From: Hofstenia miamia
Taxonomy: Eukaryota; Xenacoelomorpha; Acoela
Assembly (NCBI GenBank): GCA_004352715.1
Contig: SCFE01000056.1
Span: 1,919,304-1,983,303, forward strand
Direction of reading: 5' to 3'
DNA length: 64,000 bases
Part shown: positions 12,839 to 23,899 of the stretch, piece after piece
Position numbering within the stretch: position 1 is the stretch's first letter
Layout: each line of letters begins with the position of its first letter
Translations under genes and position numbers: made by a program
Notes under the pieces: model-generated
What the model was told of the DNA's origin: nothing
What the model saw: the letters and a program-made list of their open reading frames with translations, nothing else
Database searches by the model: none

Positions 12839-13018
12839 AGAGTCAAAGCAAATTTATTACTGTAAACTAGTACAAAGTCTACAAACTACAAATAAATGTA
12901 TTTACAAAATAATAATAACAATAAAATATATATAATATAAATTTGTGGTTGTGTGTTTGGCTTCTAATGCTATACAAAATTTTTGAATTAGTTTAGTCTT
13001 TAAAAATGCATTGTCTAT
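12839..13018 (-). mobile_element. 3' end fragment of a CR1/Jockey-like LINE
   Basis: Read on the minus strand it ends in the 3' sequence shared by several copies in the window (...AAATTTGCTTTGACTCTTA). It is a 5'-truncated stub of under 200 bp, placed directly next to a second, longer copy in the same orientation (13,021). This is the normal outcome of incomplete target-primed reverse transcription. It matches the 3' UTR of the copies at 15,593-17,112 and 50,855-52,331. Confidence 0.75.
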
Positions 13019-13020
13019 TA

Positions 13021-14160
13021 AGAGTCAAAGCAAATTTATTGCTTAATGTATACAAAATTCTACAAACTAACACATGACAAAAGAAAAATAAAATATAAGC
13101 AAATAAATTACTACAAATTAATATGTACAATATATAATAATATAATCAATGTTTGTGTGAATGTTTAAAGAGGAATCTGCACATGTTTTTTCTGAATTTT
13201 TTTGTAGATATTTTCAAGTTGAATCTCATGATCTTAGTTATTCTATACCTTAGTCACTGTGTGGTGAAAGCTATTATAATGTTTATTGGAGCATATGAAT
13301 TTTTATTTAATATTTAGTTTTAAAAACAAAATCATTGGTTGACCAAATTTGAATTTAAATAATACTGATAAGATATGTATTTGAATTTGGTAGTAAGGAC
13401 ATAATATTTGAATTTTAATTGATAGTTGGATACATTGTCATGTTTTTGAGTGAAATTGAATGCTTTAAGAGACCAATTGAAGGTTTTAGACAACAAATTA
13501 GGTGATATTTTGAATTTATATTTGTAAAGAGAAATGAGCAATATTGAAAGTGTCATAAGCAGTGAGCATTTATTAATTGTTTGTGATATTTATTTGAAAT
13601 ATTTCTAAGATGATAAATATACTTAACCCCAGATGCCAATTTTCTAGTTTTTGATATTAAGAATTGTTTGAAATTTAAATCATTGTTGATTTCAACACCT
13701 AACTAACTGATGGATTCACTTTGCTTTATTTGTGAGACTTTTGAATGTCTTAGGAGAGAATATTATAAATTGTGTTTTTTCAATATTTACTTTCAGTTGA
13801 TTATTTGTGAAATATGTTGATAAATTCTCAATGAAATTAAAAGCATTAATATTAGTACAGGTATCATCTGCATATTGATAAATTTTACTCAATTTTATAT
13901 TTTGGGTTATATCATTCACATAGATTTCAAATAGGAATGGACTGAGAACTGTGCCCTGAGACACCCTGTGATCAGTTATAATATATTTTGATTTTTTGCC
14001 ATTAAGTATAACTCTTTGCTGTCAATTTTGAAGGAAATTCATTATTCAGTTTATAGCTTTGTTATCAAAGTTATAATACATTAATTTATATTTGAGTATG
14101 TCAAATTTCATTGAGTTAAAAGCTTTGCTTAAATCAAGAAGGGCAACACAACTACATTTA
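13021..14160 (-). mobile_element. CR1/Jockey-like LINE, 5'-truncated copy with RT
   Basis: The minus strand starts inside the RT at motif A (LLDLSKAFNSMKFDILK, near 14,140-14,090). It continues through SQGTVLSPFLFEIYVNDI (13,965-13,912) and IYQYADDT (motif C), then the C-terminal KTFNWSLKAFNF segment (13,485-13,445), and ends with the family 3' terminus AATTTGCTTTGACTCTTA at 13,021. An in-frame stop lies between motifs A and B, and frameshifts separate the RT from the C-terminal part. It is truncated at its 5' side exactly where a plus-strand fragment of a related LINE begins (14,180), so the two copies sit head to head. Confidence 0.85.
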
Positions 14161-14179
14161 TTAACCCACACTTTACCAA

Positions 14180-14430
14180 TATTGTATTGATAACCAAACT
14201 ACAACAGAAAAAACAAGAATAACAGACCACCTAAATACAACATTTAAGGAACTTGGCAATTTCAATATTCCCCAATATAAGAGAAAGAAAAATATTAATA
14301 AATCCCCAGGAAAAACATACTTTTCTTTTAGACTCATAAATACAAAGGAACTAGAAACCATAATAAAAACATTAGACACAAATGTAGCATCACCCAAAAA
14401 GAATAAGCTGCAAACAAAAGAGATCAGTGT
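14180..14430 (+). mobile_element. LINE fragment, pre-RT linker
   Basis: The plus strand encodes ITDHLNTTFKELGNFN... followed by YFSFRLINTKELETIIKTLD. This is the usual linker in endonuclease-type LINEs just before the RT fingers. It is probably the upstream part of the copy whose RT resumes at 15,593. About 1.2 kb of unrelated DNA lies between them. Confidence 0.6.
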
Positions 14431-15592
14431 TGAATGATTAACAGTGATTAAATATAATCAGAAATATGATTGTAAAATTTAGTTAATTATCTTATTCATT
14501 TTGTAATATGCAACCAAGTTACAATATTGTACATTATGAGAAAAATACCGGAGCCGATTAAGTATTTTTTGACAAATTGTAACAAGCGAAATTACGCTTA
14601 CGTAAGAACAGCCATATTGGCAGAAGATTAATTCAAAATTCAAAATCGGCAGGTACTTAAAACTTTTTAAATAAATAGCTTAGAATTTAAGAGAAATTTG
14701 ATGAACAATAAATTCTTCGGAGTTTATTTTATTTTCATTCTTCATTTATCTGGTTTGATATTTAAAAAAATGTTCAGCTAAGCAAGTTGTGTCGAGTAGT
14801 GGCTGGATTCCATCACAGGAGCGATTCAAAGGGTCCTTGCTCCAGTCATGAAACAGCACTTATGTTACAGATAGGAGTTTTTCAATTCTTGCTTAGTCTG
14901 ACTATCGATCTATACATGTACATTTTAACAGATGCTTGAAATGGCTGGATAGCCAAACATTAGGAATATATCTCTATTACTAATAGTAGGAGACTTGACT
15001 ATAATTGACTGAATAAATGACTTTACATGTACCATTATTAAATGTAAGTATAGGAAACTGCAATATATTAATTAATTGCTAAAGCCAGTAATTTTACAGT
15101 AATGGCTACTTTAAAATTAACTAAATGCAGTTAGTGTCAACGCCTGGTTGCTTTACTTATTCAATCCAACAAACACTTTACAAAATTGAGTTTAAGTCAG
15201 TTACATCTTGACATGAGTACTTGCACTGAGCTAATGTAAGGTACACATAACTAATTCCCATTGAGCTGAGATGGTGCAGTGGACTTGGTCATCATTCATG
15301 AAGGAGAGGAACTGTGGTGTGGAGATTGGCTTCGGGCAGTAGCCCACAGATGATTAATGAAGAGACGTCACACGGCTTCGTCACCTAAACAATGATGATT
15401 AGTACTCAATTAACCTAACTAGTTAAATAAAGAGGAAACGTCTGGCAGTTTACTAACTCAGTAAATCCTCAACCGCCATTTATCGAGTGATAGTTATTAA
15501 ATGGTAATAAACTGTACAAATAGGGCCAGGTGGAGGATGTTACACAAATAAATCAATGGTTCCTATAATCTTCCAATCTTTATTATTTTTAT
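14431..15592. other. About 1.2 kb between two parts of one LINE; unidentified insertion
   Basis: No coding region is supported. If 14,180-14,430 and 15,593-17,112 are one LINE copy, this segment is an insertion. I found no clear terminal repeats. A patch at 15,265-15,390 is GC-richer and has a tRNA A-box-like TGGTGCAGTGG but no convincing B box, so a SINE is only a possibility. Confidence 0.4.
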
Positions 15593-17112
15593 TTTCATAT
15601 CTTTAGTGAACATCTACTATTTGCATTCAACCAATTCATTATTGATAATGAATTCCTGGATATATTTATGAAATCTGACATAAACCCTATATATATAAAA
15701 GGCAACCCTCTAAATGCACAAAATTATATTATCCCATTTGCATTGGCCATCCCTTTAGTAAACTAGGGTAAACTAGTTGAAAAATTATTAAATAATCAAA
15801 TAAATGCATATTTGATATCTGAAAATATCCTTTCAAAAAAACAATTTGGTTTTCATAATGGTTATAGTACTCAAGTTGCAATTTTATCAATATCAGAACA
15901 AATAAAATCTAATTTAACCTGAAACAAATGTAGTTGTGTTGCACTCCTGGATTTGAGCAAAGCTTTTCACTCAATGAATTTTGATATATTAAGGGACAAA
16001 TTAATATATTATAACTTTCATAACAAATCTGTTAACTTAATATTGACTTTCCTTAAAAATCAACAGCAAAGAGTTATAATTAATGGTAGAAAATCAAAAT
16101 ATATTGTAATGGACCATGAGGTTCCACAAGGCACAGTTCTCAGACATATTCTATTTTCAATCTATGTTAATGATATAACTGAACAGGTAAAAAATTGTAA
16201 AATTTATCAATATGCAGATGATACCTCTCTTATAAGTACTGATATAAATGCATTTAATGCAAAAAGATCTCTAATATAACATTGAAAATTTAACAACATA
16301 TTTCTCAAATAATCAATTGAAAGTAAATATTGAAAAAACACAATTTATAATATTCTCCCCTAATACAAACAGAAATCTCAAAAAATCATAGAACTAAAAT
16401 TAAATAATGTATCAAAAAAGCAAAGCGAATCTATTAACTATTTAGGTNAAAATGGCTTTTGGAGTTAGGTAACTTTATCATCTCAGAAATATTTCAAATA
16501 CATACCACAAACAATTAATAAATGCACTCTGCCTTTCACAATTTCAATATTGCTCATTCCTCTTTACAAATATTAATTCAAAACATTGCATCCTCTTGTG
16601 TAAAACTTTTAATTGGTTGCATAAAATACTAAATTTTGCACAAAATCATGACAATGCATCTGATTACTGATTAAAATACAAAATATTATCTCCTTTTTAA
16701 GAAATTCAAATGCATTTTATCAATATTATTTAAATTCAAATTTGGTCAATCCAAAATTTTGTTTTTAAAACTATATTAAATTAAATGAATGTTCTCAAAA
16801 ATTATTATGCTTGGATAAACATTCTAATAGTTTTCACCACACAGCAACTAAATTATGGAATAACTTAAATAGAGAAATTAAATTTGAAAAAGATTACAAG
16901 AAATTCAGAAAGAAATTGCAAACATTCTTCTTTAATAGACAATGCCTACTTAGCAAAAATAATACACCACATTCATTTGAAAATTTGTATAAAATGCACA
17001 CACATTTTAATACTATATATATTTATTATATTTGTAAATAGTTTTTTGTAGTTTTGCAGCTTATAGTTTTTTGTACTAGTTTCTTGTAGCAATAAATTGC
17101 TTTTGAATCTTA
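15593..17112 (+). mobile_element. CR1/Jockey-like LINE with RT and 3' end
   Basis: The RT frame begins at LLFAFNQFIIDNEFLD and runs through the fingers region, KKQFGFHNGYSTQ, motif A (LLDLSKAFHSMNFD, 15,944-15,985), motif B (VPQGTVLRHILFSIYVNDI, where L-S-P is replaced by L-R-H) and motif C (IYQYADDTSL, 16,204-16,233). Stops occur at about 15,763 and 15,920, and a frameshift follows position 16,255. The C-terminal block (FNRE-type WNNLNREIKFEKDYKKF, 16,855-16,905) and a 3' UTR ending GCAATAAATTGCTTTTGA follow. A single N lies at 16,448. The copy at 50,855 is very similar over the last 550 bp. Confidence 0.85.
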
Positions 17113-17282
17113 TAGAAATGTTCTTGTCAAAATTAACCACACATAGATGTTGGTAAGCTAAATGAGACTTGAGAATTACAGGTTTTAAATTAGGATTATT
17201 AATTTTTTTTATCTACTATGTACTTTATAACTTCCTTTAGATTGCTTAATTCATGTTTCCTTGTTTCATTCAATTTTGAACA

Positions 17283-17372
17283 ACCCATGGACTGCACTCC
17301 ATAAATTTTTTCATTTTCTCCTGTCTTACCCATGGACTGCACTCCATAAATTTTTTCATTTTCTCCTGTCTT
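17283..17372 (+). repeat. 45-bp exact tandem duplication
   Basis: Two adjacent identical 45-bp units beginning ACCCATGGACTGCACTCC. Simple local duplication with no visible coding role. Confidence 0.95.
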
Positions 17373-17480
17373 ACTGTTTTCAATATAATTAGTTCATTTA
17401 CAATTTTAACACTTTTACTCATTTTCTAAATAGATTAGAAAAAAATTTATTTCAATAATTTGTCTTAGGAAGGAAATATG

Positions 17481-18804
17481 TCACACTTTTAAACTAATCC
17501 ATTTTATAGGGCCTGTATCACTTGCAAACAGCCAAAACAGACCTTGTGAAATATCACACTGAATTATACCATGAGTTGTAGCTAGTCCAAATATTAATTT
17601 ATTATAGTCTAAACTATATGCAAGTTGCTGATTAATTTTAATTATATTTGCATGCTTTTGCAAGTTGTGCTTATTCCTTTGACATATTCCTCTAAAGAAT
17701 ACTTGTGTACCAATTACCTTATATTGAAAATATTGCAAATCAGAATTATAAGTATTTTTAAATTCAGTATCAAATTTCATACCTTTAATAATATCACTGC
17801 CAGCAGTACTACAATTTAATTCAATATCATTCCAAAGTAGATCAGTTGTGTCAAAATATATATTATTTAGGAAATAAATGTTTCTGCTATTACTAAATTG
17901 TGTATAGACAATACACCAAATTAGTAATTTGGACATAAACATCTTTTGATTTTTCACAAACTACTGCAAATCATATTGTTATTGGAGGCCATGCCTCTTT
18001 TGTTAAAGTAAATAAAGTCAAGTTGCTAGAAAAATCTCAGTAGTTCTAAAAACATATTTACCACTAAATTGTACAAAGGTATTAATTATTGTATAGTATA
18101 CATCATTTTTTAAATTATAAAATTTAAATTAAATGTTATAATGATTTTTTGATAAGATACAAATTCCTGAAAATGAAATGTAGCTATGAGCATCTCTAAC
18201 ATAAATATAACAGTTTTCATTTGAAGTTTTGTGAAAACCATTATTACTGTAGGTCGAAAAATTTAAAGCTTCCTCATGGTTTTCAGTTTTAAAAAATTTA
18301 TTTTTATAAGCAGCACAAGTAGTTTCCAAAGTTTTTATCAAACCAAATAACCATATTTTTTTAGAGAATTGTGAAATTACATAAACCTTTGTAAAACCAT
18401 GTTTGTAATTCTATTTTCTATTCATAAAAATAATTCTATATGTTTTTGCTAATTGTCTTGTAAATTTGAATAGAAATTATGCATAGACTCAATACTACAT
18501 AATGGAGTGTTAGATTGCTTAATAATTTGCAAAATTTTGTTTTCATTGTCTTTTTTCTACATGATTTCAATCTGTTGTTTGTTTATATTGTCTCTTCTTT
18601 CTTCACCTTCACAAACATTTATAATTTTGTTTTTGAATATATTTAAATCTCTATTGAAAAATTATACACTGATATATCTAACTTATTATTTTCAATTTGA
18701 TTTATTTTATATCTTAAAATCTTGATTTCTGTTTCTATGTTATTACTATCATTTACTTGATTAGAATGTGTAACTTCAGGTATTCCATAATTATTGAATC
18801 CCAT
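17481..18804 (-). pseudogene. Coiled-coil, fiber-like ORF next to the Polinton protease (broken)
   Basis: The ORF begins with an ATG at 18,804 (MGFNNYGIPEVTHSN) immediately downstream of the protease. An N-terminal segment ETEIKILRYKINQIE has heptad-like hydrophobic spacing and could be a coiled coil. The frame is then lost. Protein-like pieces recur at 18,341-18,129 (ENCYIYVRDAHSYISFSGIC) and at 17,957-17,481 (158 codons ending GPIKWISLKV). The last is the longest open piece and has a beta-rich look. Coiled-coil stalk plus globular head suggests a fiber or spike, but I do not recognise the family. Function is inference from order and shape only. Confidence 0.35.
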
Positions 18805-19205
18805 TTATATAGAGAATCTAGAAAATAGTTCTTAATATATTTTTCATTTTTATATCTGTCACACTTTCTCTTGTAAAGATAATTAAGCATTGAGAAATAA
18901 TCTCTCCCCTTACATCTTGCATATATAAACCAAATACAATAGTATCTGCATAATATGCTAGAACTTTCTTGATACTGTGAACTGTTTTATATTATATTGT
19001 CTTTAAATATTGAAAAATCACTTTGAAATGGAGGTAGGCCAAAATTATCAATGTACTCAAGTTTAGCAGAGTCAAGCTCCCTAAAGCAGTAGAATGCTAT
19101 CCAATGGGTGCCATTATTTAAGGAATGATCTAAATTGCAAACATAAATTCCAAAACCTAGATTTTTTAAAGATCCATCTAAAGGTTTTAATATTTTTCAT
19201 ACATT
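18803..19205 (-). pseudogene. Adenovirus-type cysteine protease of a Polinton-like element (one stop)
   Basis: This protease class matures virion proteins in adenoviruses and is the PRO gene of Polintons. The frame shows NLDHSLNNGTHWIAFYCF (about 19,140-19,085) with the catalytic His of the GTHW motif. YIDNFGLPPF, the usual Asp region, follows. After an in-frame TAA near 18,997 comes QYQESSSILCRYYC (about 18,985-18,945), which carries the expected Gln and catalytic Cys; the usual Gly after that Cys is Arg here. The C-terminus runs to about 18,803. Catalytic residues seem kept, and the stop makes it a pseudogene unless it is a sequencing error. Confidence 0.65.
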
Positions 19206-19269
19206 GTATAATATAATGATTTGAAAGAAGATTACTGAAATTTAAACTTACTACTTTTTTACACACATA

Positions 19270-19660
19270 CCTTTTCCTTTAAGGGGATTTACATGCATTC
19301 ATTTTCTCTTAGTTTTATTTAATCAAATTCCTTTTCCTTTAGGTGGTTTTAATTGCATTCCTTTTCCTGGGACTGCTTGTTTTCCAAAATCTTTATTGAT
19401 GACATTTCTTCCTAAGGCTCCAATTGCACAACTAACTAATGGTGCCACTGCATACTTTCCAATTATTAGAGCAGCTGCCATAAATAAAGGGGCTAAAGAA
19501 CCACCACTTTTTTCATTGCATTAAGTTGTGTTTTAGAGATTTTAATATGACAAGCTTTATTTATTTTCTTAGCTTTTTTTAACTGATTAATTTGTCTTTC
19601 TGTTAAAAGAAATGGAAGAGAAAACTTTGGCTAGCATTGATAACCCTTAAAGTTATAGGA
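19270..19660 (-). pseudogene. Polinton pVI/PX-like small protein (broken)
   Basis: The minus strand reads LLTERQINQLKKAKKINKA and then KISKTQLNAMKK (about 19,610-19,510), the lysine-rich start typical of this Polinton protein. After a frame break comes a glycine/alanine hydrophobic stretch (LAPLFMAAALIIGKYAVAP), and then repeated short blocks GKGMQLKPPKGKGI near 19,365-19,320. The combination of a basic N-terminus, a hydrophobic middle and GKG-type C-terminal repeats is what I know from the gene beside the Polinton protease. It is probably a membrane-active or DNA-binding minor capsid component. The family name is from memory and the break is clear. Confidence 0.55.
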
Positions 19661-20609
19661 CTTGAGTTCTTAATACTTTTTTTTCAATTTATTTATTGTT
19701 TGTATTTTGAATATTACCTGCAGCAGGAATTATAATTGGAATCTGGGGATCAAATCTAATGTTGGATTTCTAAAGTCAGTCATTTCTATTATATAAAGAA
19801 AAAAGAAAATAATTTTTCATGGGAAAGTTCCTTTTCTTTAAGAAAGAGTGAAATTTGATTTCCCAAAGAAGTTTTATCCCCCTAAAGTAAAAGTGAAATT
19901 AATTTCACAATAGTTTTAAAAATATTGTTCTTATATTATCAAACTCCCTGTACCCAGTCTTGGGAGAATTTTTAATAACATTTTTATCTCCATTCCTTTT
20001 TGTTAATTTGGTGTTTCTGAGCTGAACTTAGTTACTTTTGGTGTTTTATTATTGTTTGGTAACTGTGGGTTATTAAAATTAGTTTCCTTGTGTATATACA
20101 GTATGTGAGCATTTGCCAATTTTCAAAAGTAGTTTTCTTTCTTTTTCTGGAATAAAATTGCTCATTGGTATTTGTAACTAGACATTTAAATAGACGAAGA
20201 AAAGCATATTATTAATGATTTGGGCAAATTTTACCAAAGTTACAACTTCAATTAGATGAATAATTGAATTCAAGGACTTCATATAATAACACTGATGAAA
20301 TTTTCAATAAATTTATTCGTAGCAAAATTGAATTACCGGAATTAGTTGATAAACCTTATACTTATTATTAATTGGAATGCTTATTTACTTTTTCCAGACT
20401 TTAAATTGTGACCTTCTTAAAATTACCTTAAAACGATTTTGAAAGTATTGCTCACTTGAATATGATAAACAATCAACGAGATGAATTTTGATTTGATAAA
20501 TGAGTCACGTGTTTTCCTTAGGCAAAAATAACAATAGTAAAGATAATAATACGTGAAGCCAGAGAGAATGAGAAGGTTAAGGTAATGTAGAACTAAAGCC
20601 CTAGCTAAT

Positions 20610-21078
20610 GCTTAACAATCACAATAAATTCAAATAATTTCAATCTGTTAATTGTTTCTACTTTTGCGCAAAACCTTTAAATCGCGAAAGGTTGTGCGCA
20701 AAAGTAGAACCAATTAAAATTTTCAAATTTGGTTTACAACAAAGTTCAAATCGCGTGCACACAACTTTTGGATTTGCGACTTATTAAATCAAGAAAGGTT
20801 GTGCGCATTTGTAAGTATCTACGCTACTTTAAAATGAATAAAAAAACAAAGATTAGTTCTCAGAAGGATTTTGAATCAAGCATCGTTAATGACCTATCAA
20901 CTGAATTTTAGATGATATATTTCAGTGTCTAATAAATCTCGGCTTATAGATGCCGTAGCAATAGCTTTTAAATTTTAAGCAAATTATATGAAAATTCTGA
21001 AATGACGAAACAATTTTGTTTTTCAGTTGACAATATGCTTAACAATGACAATAAATTCAATTAATTCAATTTGTTAAG
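20610..21078. repeat. Direct repeat pair about 430 bp apart
   Basis: Two 42-bp copies starting GCTTAACAAT and containing ACAATAAATTCAA lie at 20,610-20,651 and 21,037-21,078 with a few mismatches. The hairpin at 20,656 follows the first copy directly. This may be a satellite-like monomer or an element with repeated ends. Confidence 0.6.
20656..20709. repeat. Near-perfect hairpin
   Basis: Arms TTCTACTTTTGCGCA... and ...TGCGCAAAAGTAGAA pair over 23 bp with one mismatch around an 8-bp loop AAATCGCG. Related GGTTGTGCGCA phrases recur at about 20,797, so it belongs to a local repeat cluster. An RNA or MITE-core role is possible but not shown. Confidence 0.8.
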
Positions 21079-22119
21079 ATAAATTGAATAATTTTCGTTG
21101 ATTATCATCTACCGAACTTTATTCGTAAAAAGTTCAAATATAGAAATATAACTTTCCTACCATTGGATTGCTTTTCAAACGAAATATTGTTTGGTATACA
21201 GATGTGCGATTGAAAATCGAATTAAAAACTGACATTTTAAGCAAATTCTGAGCATGGGCCCGGTTGTATTTTACACATTTTTGCCTCATTTATTTCAAAT
21301 TTTTAATAAGTAAACTACTGTTTCTAAGGCTTAATTTCTACCATGACTTTAACAACATTTTTTTTAAACAAAGCGCAGCAAATTCTAACTTTATGCACCG
21401 CGCACCTGGAAAGGACTCAAACAGTTCAGAAAACACAATATTTCAAGGTATGAGTTGTTCTCATGTACATTTGACTGCCTCATTACCTAGACACTAGGCT
21501 TGGAGGAAACTTGAATATTTTTACAAAAATCGGATTTCCATGTACTTCAGGCATTAGAATAAGTTTTAGCACATATCTTTATCATTGCATTAGCAGGCCC
21601 AACCCGATAGATGTGACAATGTAAAAGGTTTTCAATATTTCTTAATGAAATTGTTCAAAAATGCGGAAAAATCGATTTGATTCATAAAAGTAACACTAGT
21701 GGCAATAGGGTTAGAATCAATACTATTAATGCATCAATCAATTAAATATTTACACCAATGTTAATAAAGCAATTAAAAATCATTTTTCAATATTTTCAAA
21801 TAATGAATGTCCTCAATATTTCATAAGAAAATTTTTAGAAACCAATTGACATAAGCAGAATTTAAGAAACAATAAATATAATATCGATGTAATTCAGATT
21901 AATAGCCATACTGAAAACAAACGTTTTCTAAATAAATGATGTAGCAAACCCCTTGGAAGATTTCAAAATAACCACACTATAAGCTAATCGGAGTATTTAT
22001 GCAATCTTCAGTAGCAGCAAAATCAAGCTTTGTGCTGTCAATCATATAATTGTCAAACATTCAATTCATTGTGACACTATACTTTCAATAAATGATTGAG
22101 CAAAGAAGCTTTGATTTAT

Positions 22120-22395
22120 GAAGTTTACTTAATCTTGATATCACCAAACTGCTGTGAAATATTAATCCATTAGACGCTGCCAGCTTGAGTCTTTATCATC
22201 ACTCTGAACGGCTCAGTACTTCTCTTCTAGTAAGCAATATCCATGACATCGATTACCTTAGGTTTTTCTAATAAATATGAAAGAATTTTTATCAATTCTC
22301 TAGACACATCATCATTAGTTTTTATCTATCTTGCAGGCGCTGGTACTGACTAAGTACCAATACCAATTACAACAAAATAGCCACCATTTTCTTAA
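22120..22395 (-). pseudogene. Coding-like relic, unknown family
   Basis: One minus-strand frame is protein-like for about 85 codons with four stops. Recognisable pieces are NDDVSRELIKILSYLLEKP and PFRVMIKTQAGSV. Composition differs from random AT-rich translation. I cannot assign a family. It is most likely a decayed transposon or host exon. Confidence 0.25.
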
Positions 22396-23890
22396 TGCTG
22401 TCATCACCAGTCTGCTATAGTAGATTAAGACAGTGAACTATCATTATACTAACTATTTTGCATTCGATTCAATTTGTGAATATATGTATCCCTTCTGTTA
22501 CTTAAACAAAAATATGGTTGCAGTGAAAACTTTGCATCCCATAAAAATACATATTTCAAATATAACATTCACTATGTGTGACTAGAAACAATTTTACTAG
22601 ACATTTTTTGTTTTAATTTCATACAAAAATGAAGAAAATTGTTTACAATAAGCAGGCGATGCCCATACTTCTTTCTTACAACTACACTGCCTCATTTTCG
22701 GTTCTGGTTTTTTAAAGGTCTTTCAATGATCAAGATAGAATTCTATCAAAGAAAATATCTTCATGGTATATGTATGTGTATATACATCTGTATTTATGAC
22801 TTGAGTGTTACAATGTTAAGGTCACTGCTTGATAGTTTAGAAAATGTTTTCTCTTTTGTCTCATTTTTAATATAACATGCTTTAAATATGTTGTTGTCTA
22901 CTTTTGCTCTTCATCTTTATATCTCGTTTCTTGAGCACTTTCCATGCATTTGCATAGATTGCTGAAATGCGTTGTCTATGCTAACTTGGATATATTGATG
23001 TGATATTCTTGAATAGGCTTAGAAAAATTCACTTGGAATATTTCCAATTCAATTTCGAATATTCAGGCAATGCACTGCATTTGCATTGGAATGCCAGTGA
23101 AGAGCAGTGAATTGTTTTTTCATGTCAATATCCATGCAAATATAGTCTTAGTAAAACCTTGCAAATGACGTGCTGAATTCTAAAAAACAGGTCATTCGGG
23201 TCACCGGGTCATTTATTTTGCAATTTTACCGAGCCTCGCGGGGGTTTCCGGGCAAATATGGTTGATACAATTTTTGGCTAACACTATGTAAGTTTTCTGT
23301 TAATATCAACAATACACTCAAACTTTACTTAATTGCTGCTACAGTTTTTGCTCTGCAAAGTTCTTCTAAATTATCGCTTTGCCGGTGCGAGTTCGAACCA
23401 AGATATTGGAGAAATTGTCCGTAATTTAAAAATATAGACCCTCACTCAAAAGCGAACGTAGCAAATGGTTAATTGATTATATTAAATACTTGATAGCGAG
23501 AGAAATTGTGGCACTTTTGTTTGAAGTGTTGATACAGTTTTTGATGAAAAAAATCAAAAGCGATTAGATCGCTGAAATCAGGTTGGCGACAAGTTTGAAA
23601 GGATGATAGACTTTCAAACCTATCGTAATTAAGTTTGGCAAACAAGTTTGATCATGTATCACCCGAAATACTATGAATGCCATTGAATTTGTAAACAATG
23701 TGTTGAAAATTATTATTTACATTTTTAAATTTTATGAAATTATCATATACTTTTCGAAAATTCAATTTCATTTTATCAATCTTAGGGTGTAATTTTTTTA
23801 GAACTGCCCATTTCTAACATACCTAATATTGGCTTAGCAACCCGAAAAATTAAACAATTATTTTGGCAAGTGCAATATAATTGGTCGAAG
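22396..23890. other. Non-coding stretch
   Basis: Nothing supported. A GAGTTCGAACC string at about 23,388 resembles a tRNA B box, but no cloverleaf surrounds it. Confidence 0.4.
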
Positions 23891-23899
23891 TGGCATTAA

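Larger units (their letters stand above)
17481..19800 (-). mobile_element. Polinton (Maverick)-like relic carrying three genes
   Basis: On the minus strand, in order: a small basic protein resembling the pVI/minor-capsid-like protein of Polintons, an adenovirus-type cysteine protease, then an ORF with a coiled coil and a globular C-terminal part. Protease next to such a protein is a hallmark of Polintons, which are large self-synthesising, virus-like DNA transposons. I see no polymerase, integrase, packaging ATPase or major capsid gene and no long terminal repeats, so only an internal fragment remains. It lies about 370 bp beyond the 3' end of a LINE. All three ORFs carry stops or frameshifts, so it is dead. 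Confidence 0.6.
19801..22115. other. Non-coding stretch with small repeats
   Basis: No gene supported. Contains a strong hairpin (20,656-20,709) and a direct-repeat pair (20,610-20,651 and 21,037-21,078). Confidence 0.5.

Noticed and set aside
15265-15390. tRNA-derived SINE
   Set aside because: Only an A-box-like word is present; no B box, no tail and no second copy in the window.
23380-23410. tRNA-like B box (GAGTTCGAACC)
   Set aside because: No matching acceptor, D or anticodon arms around it, and no A box at the right distance.
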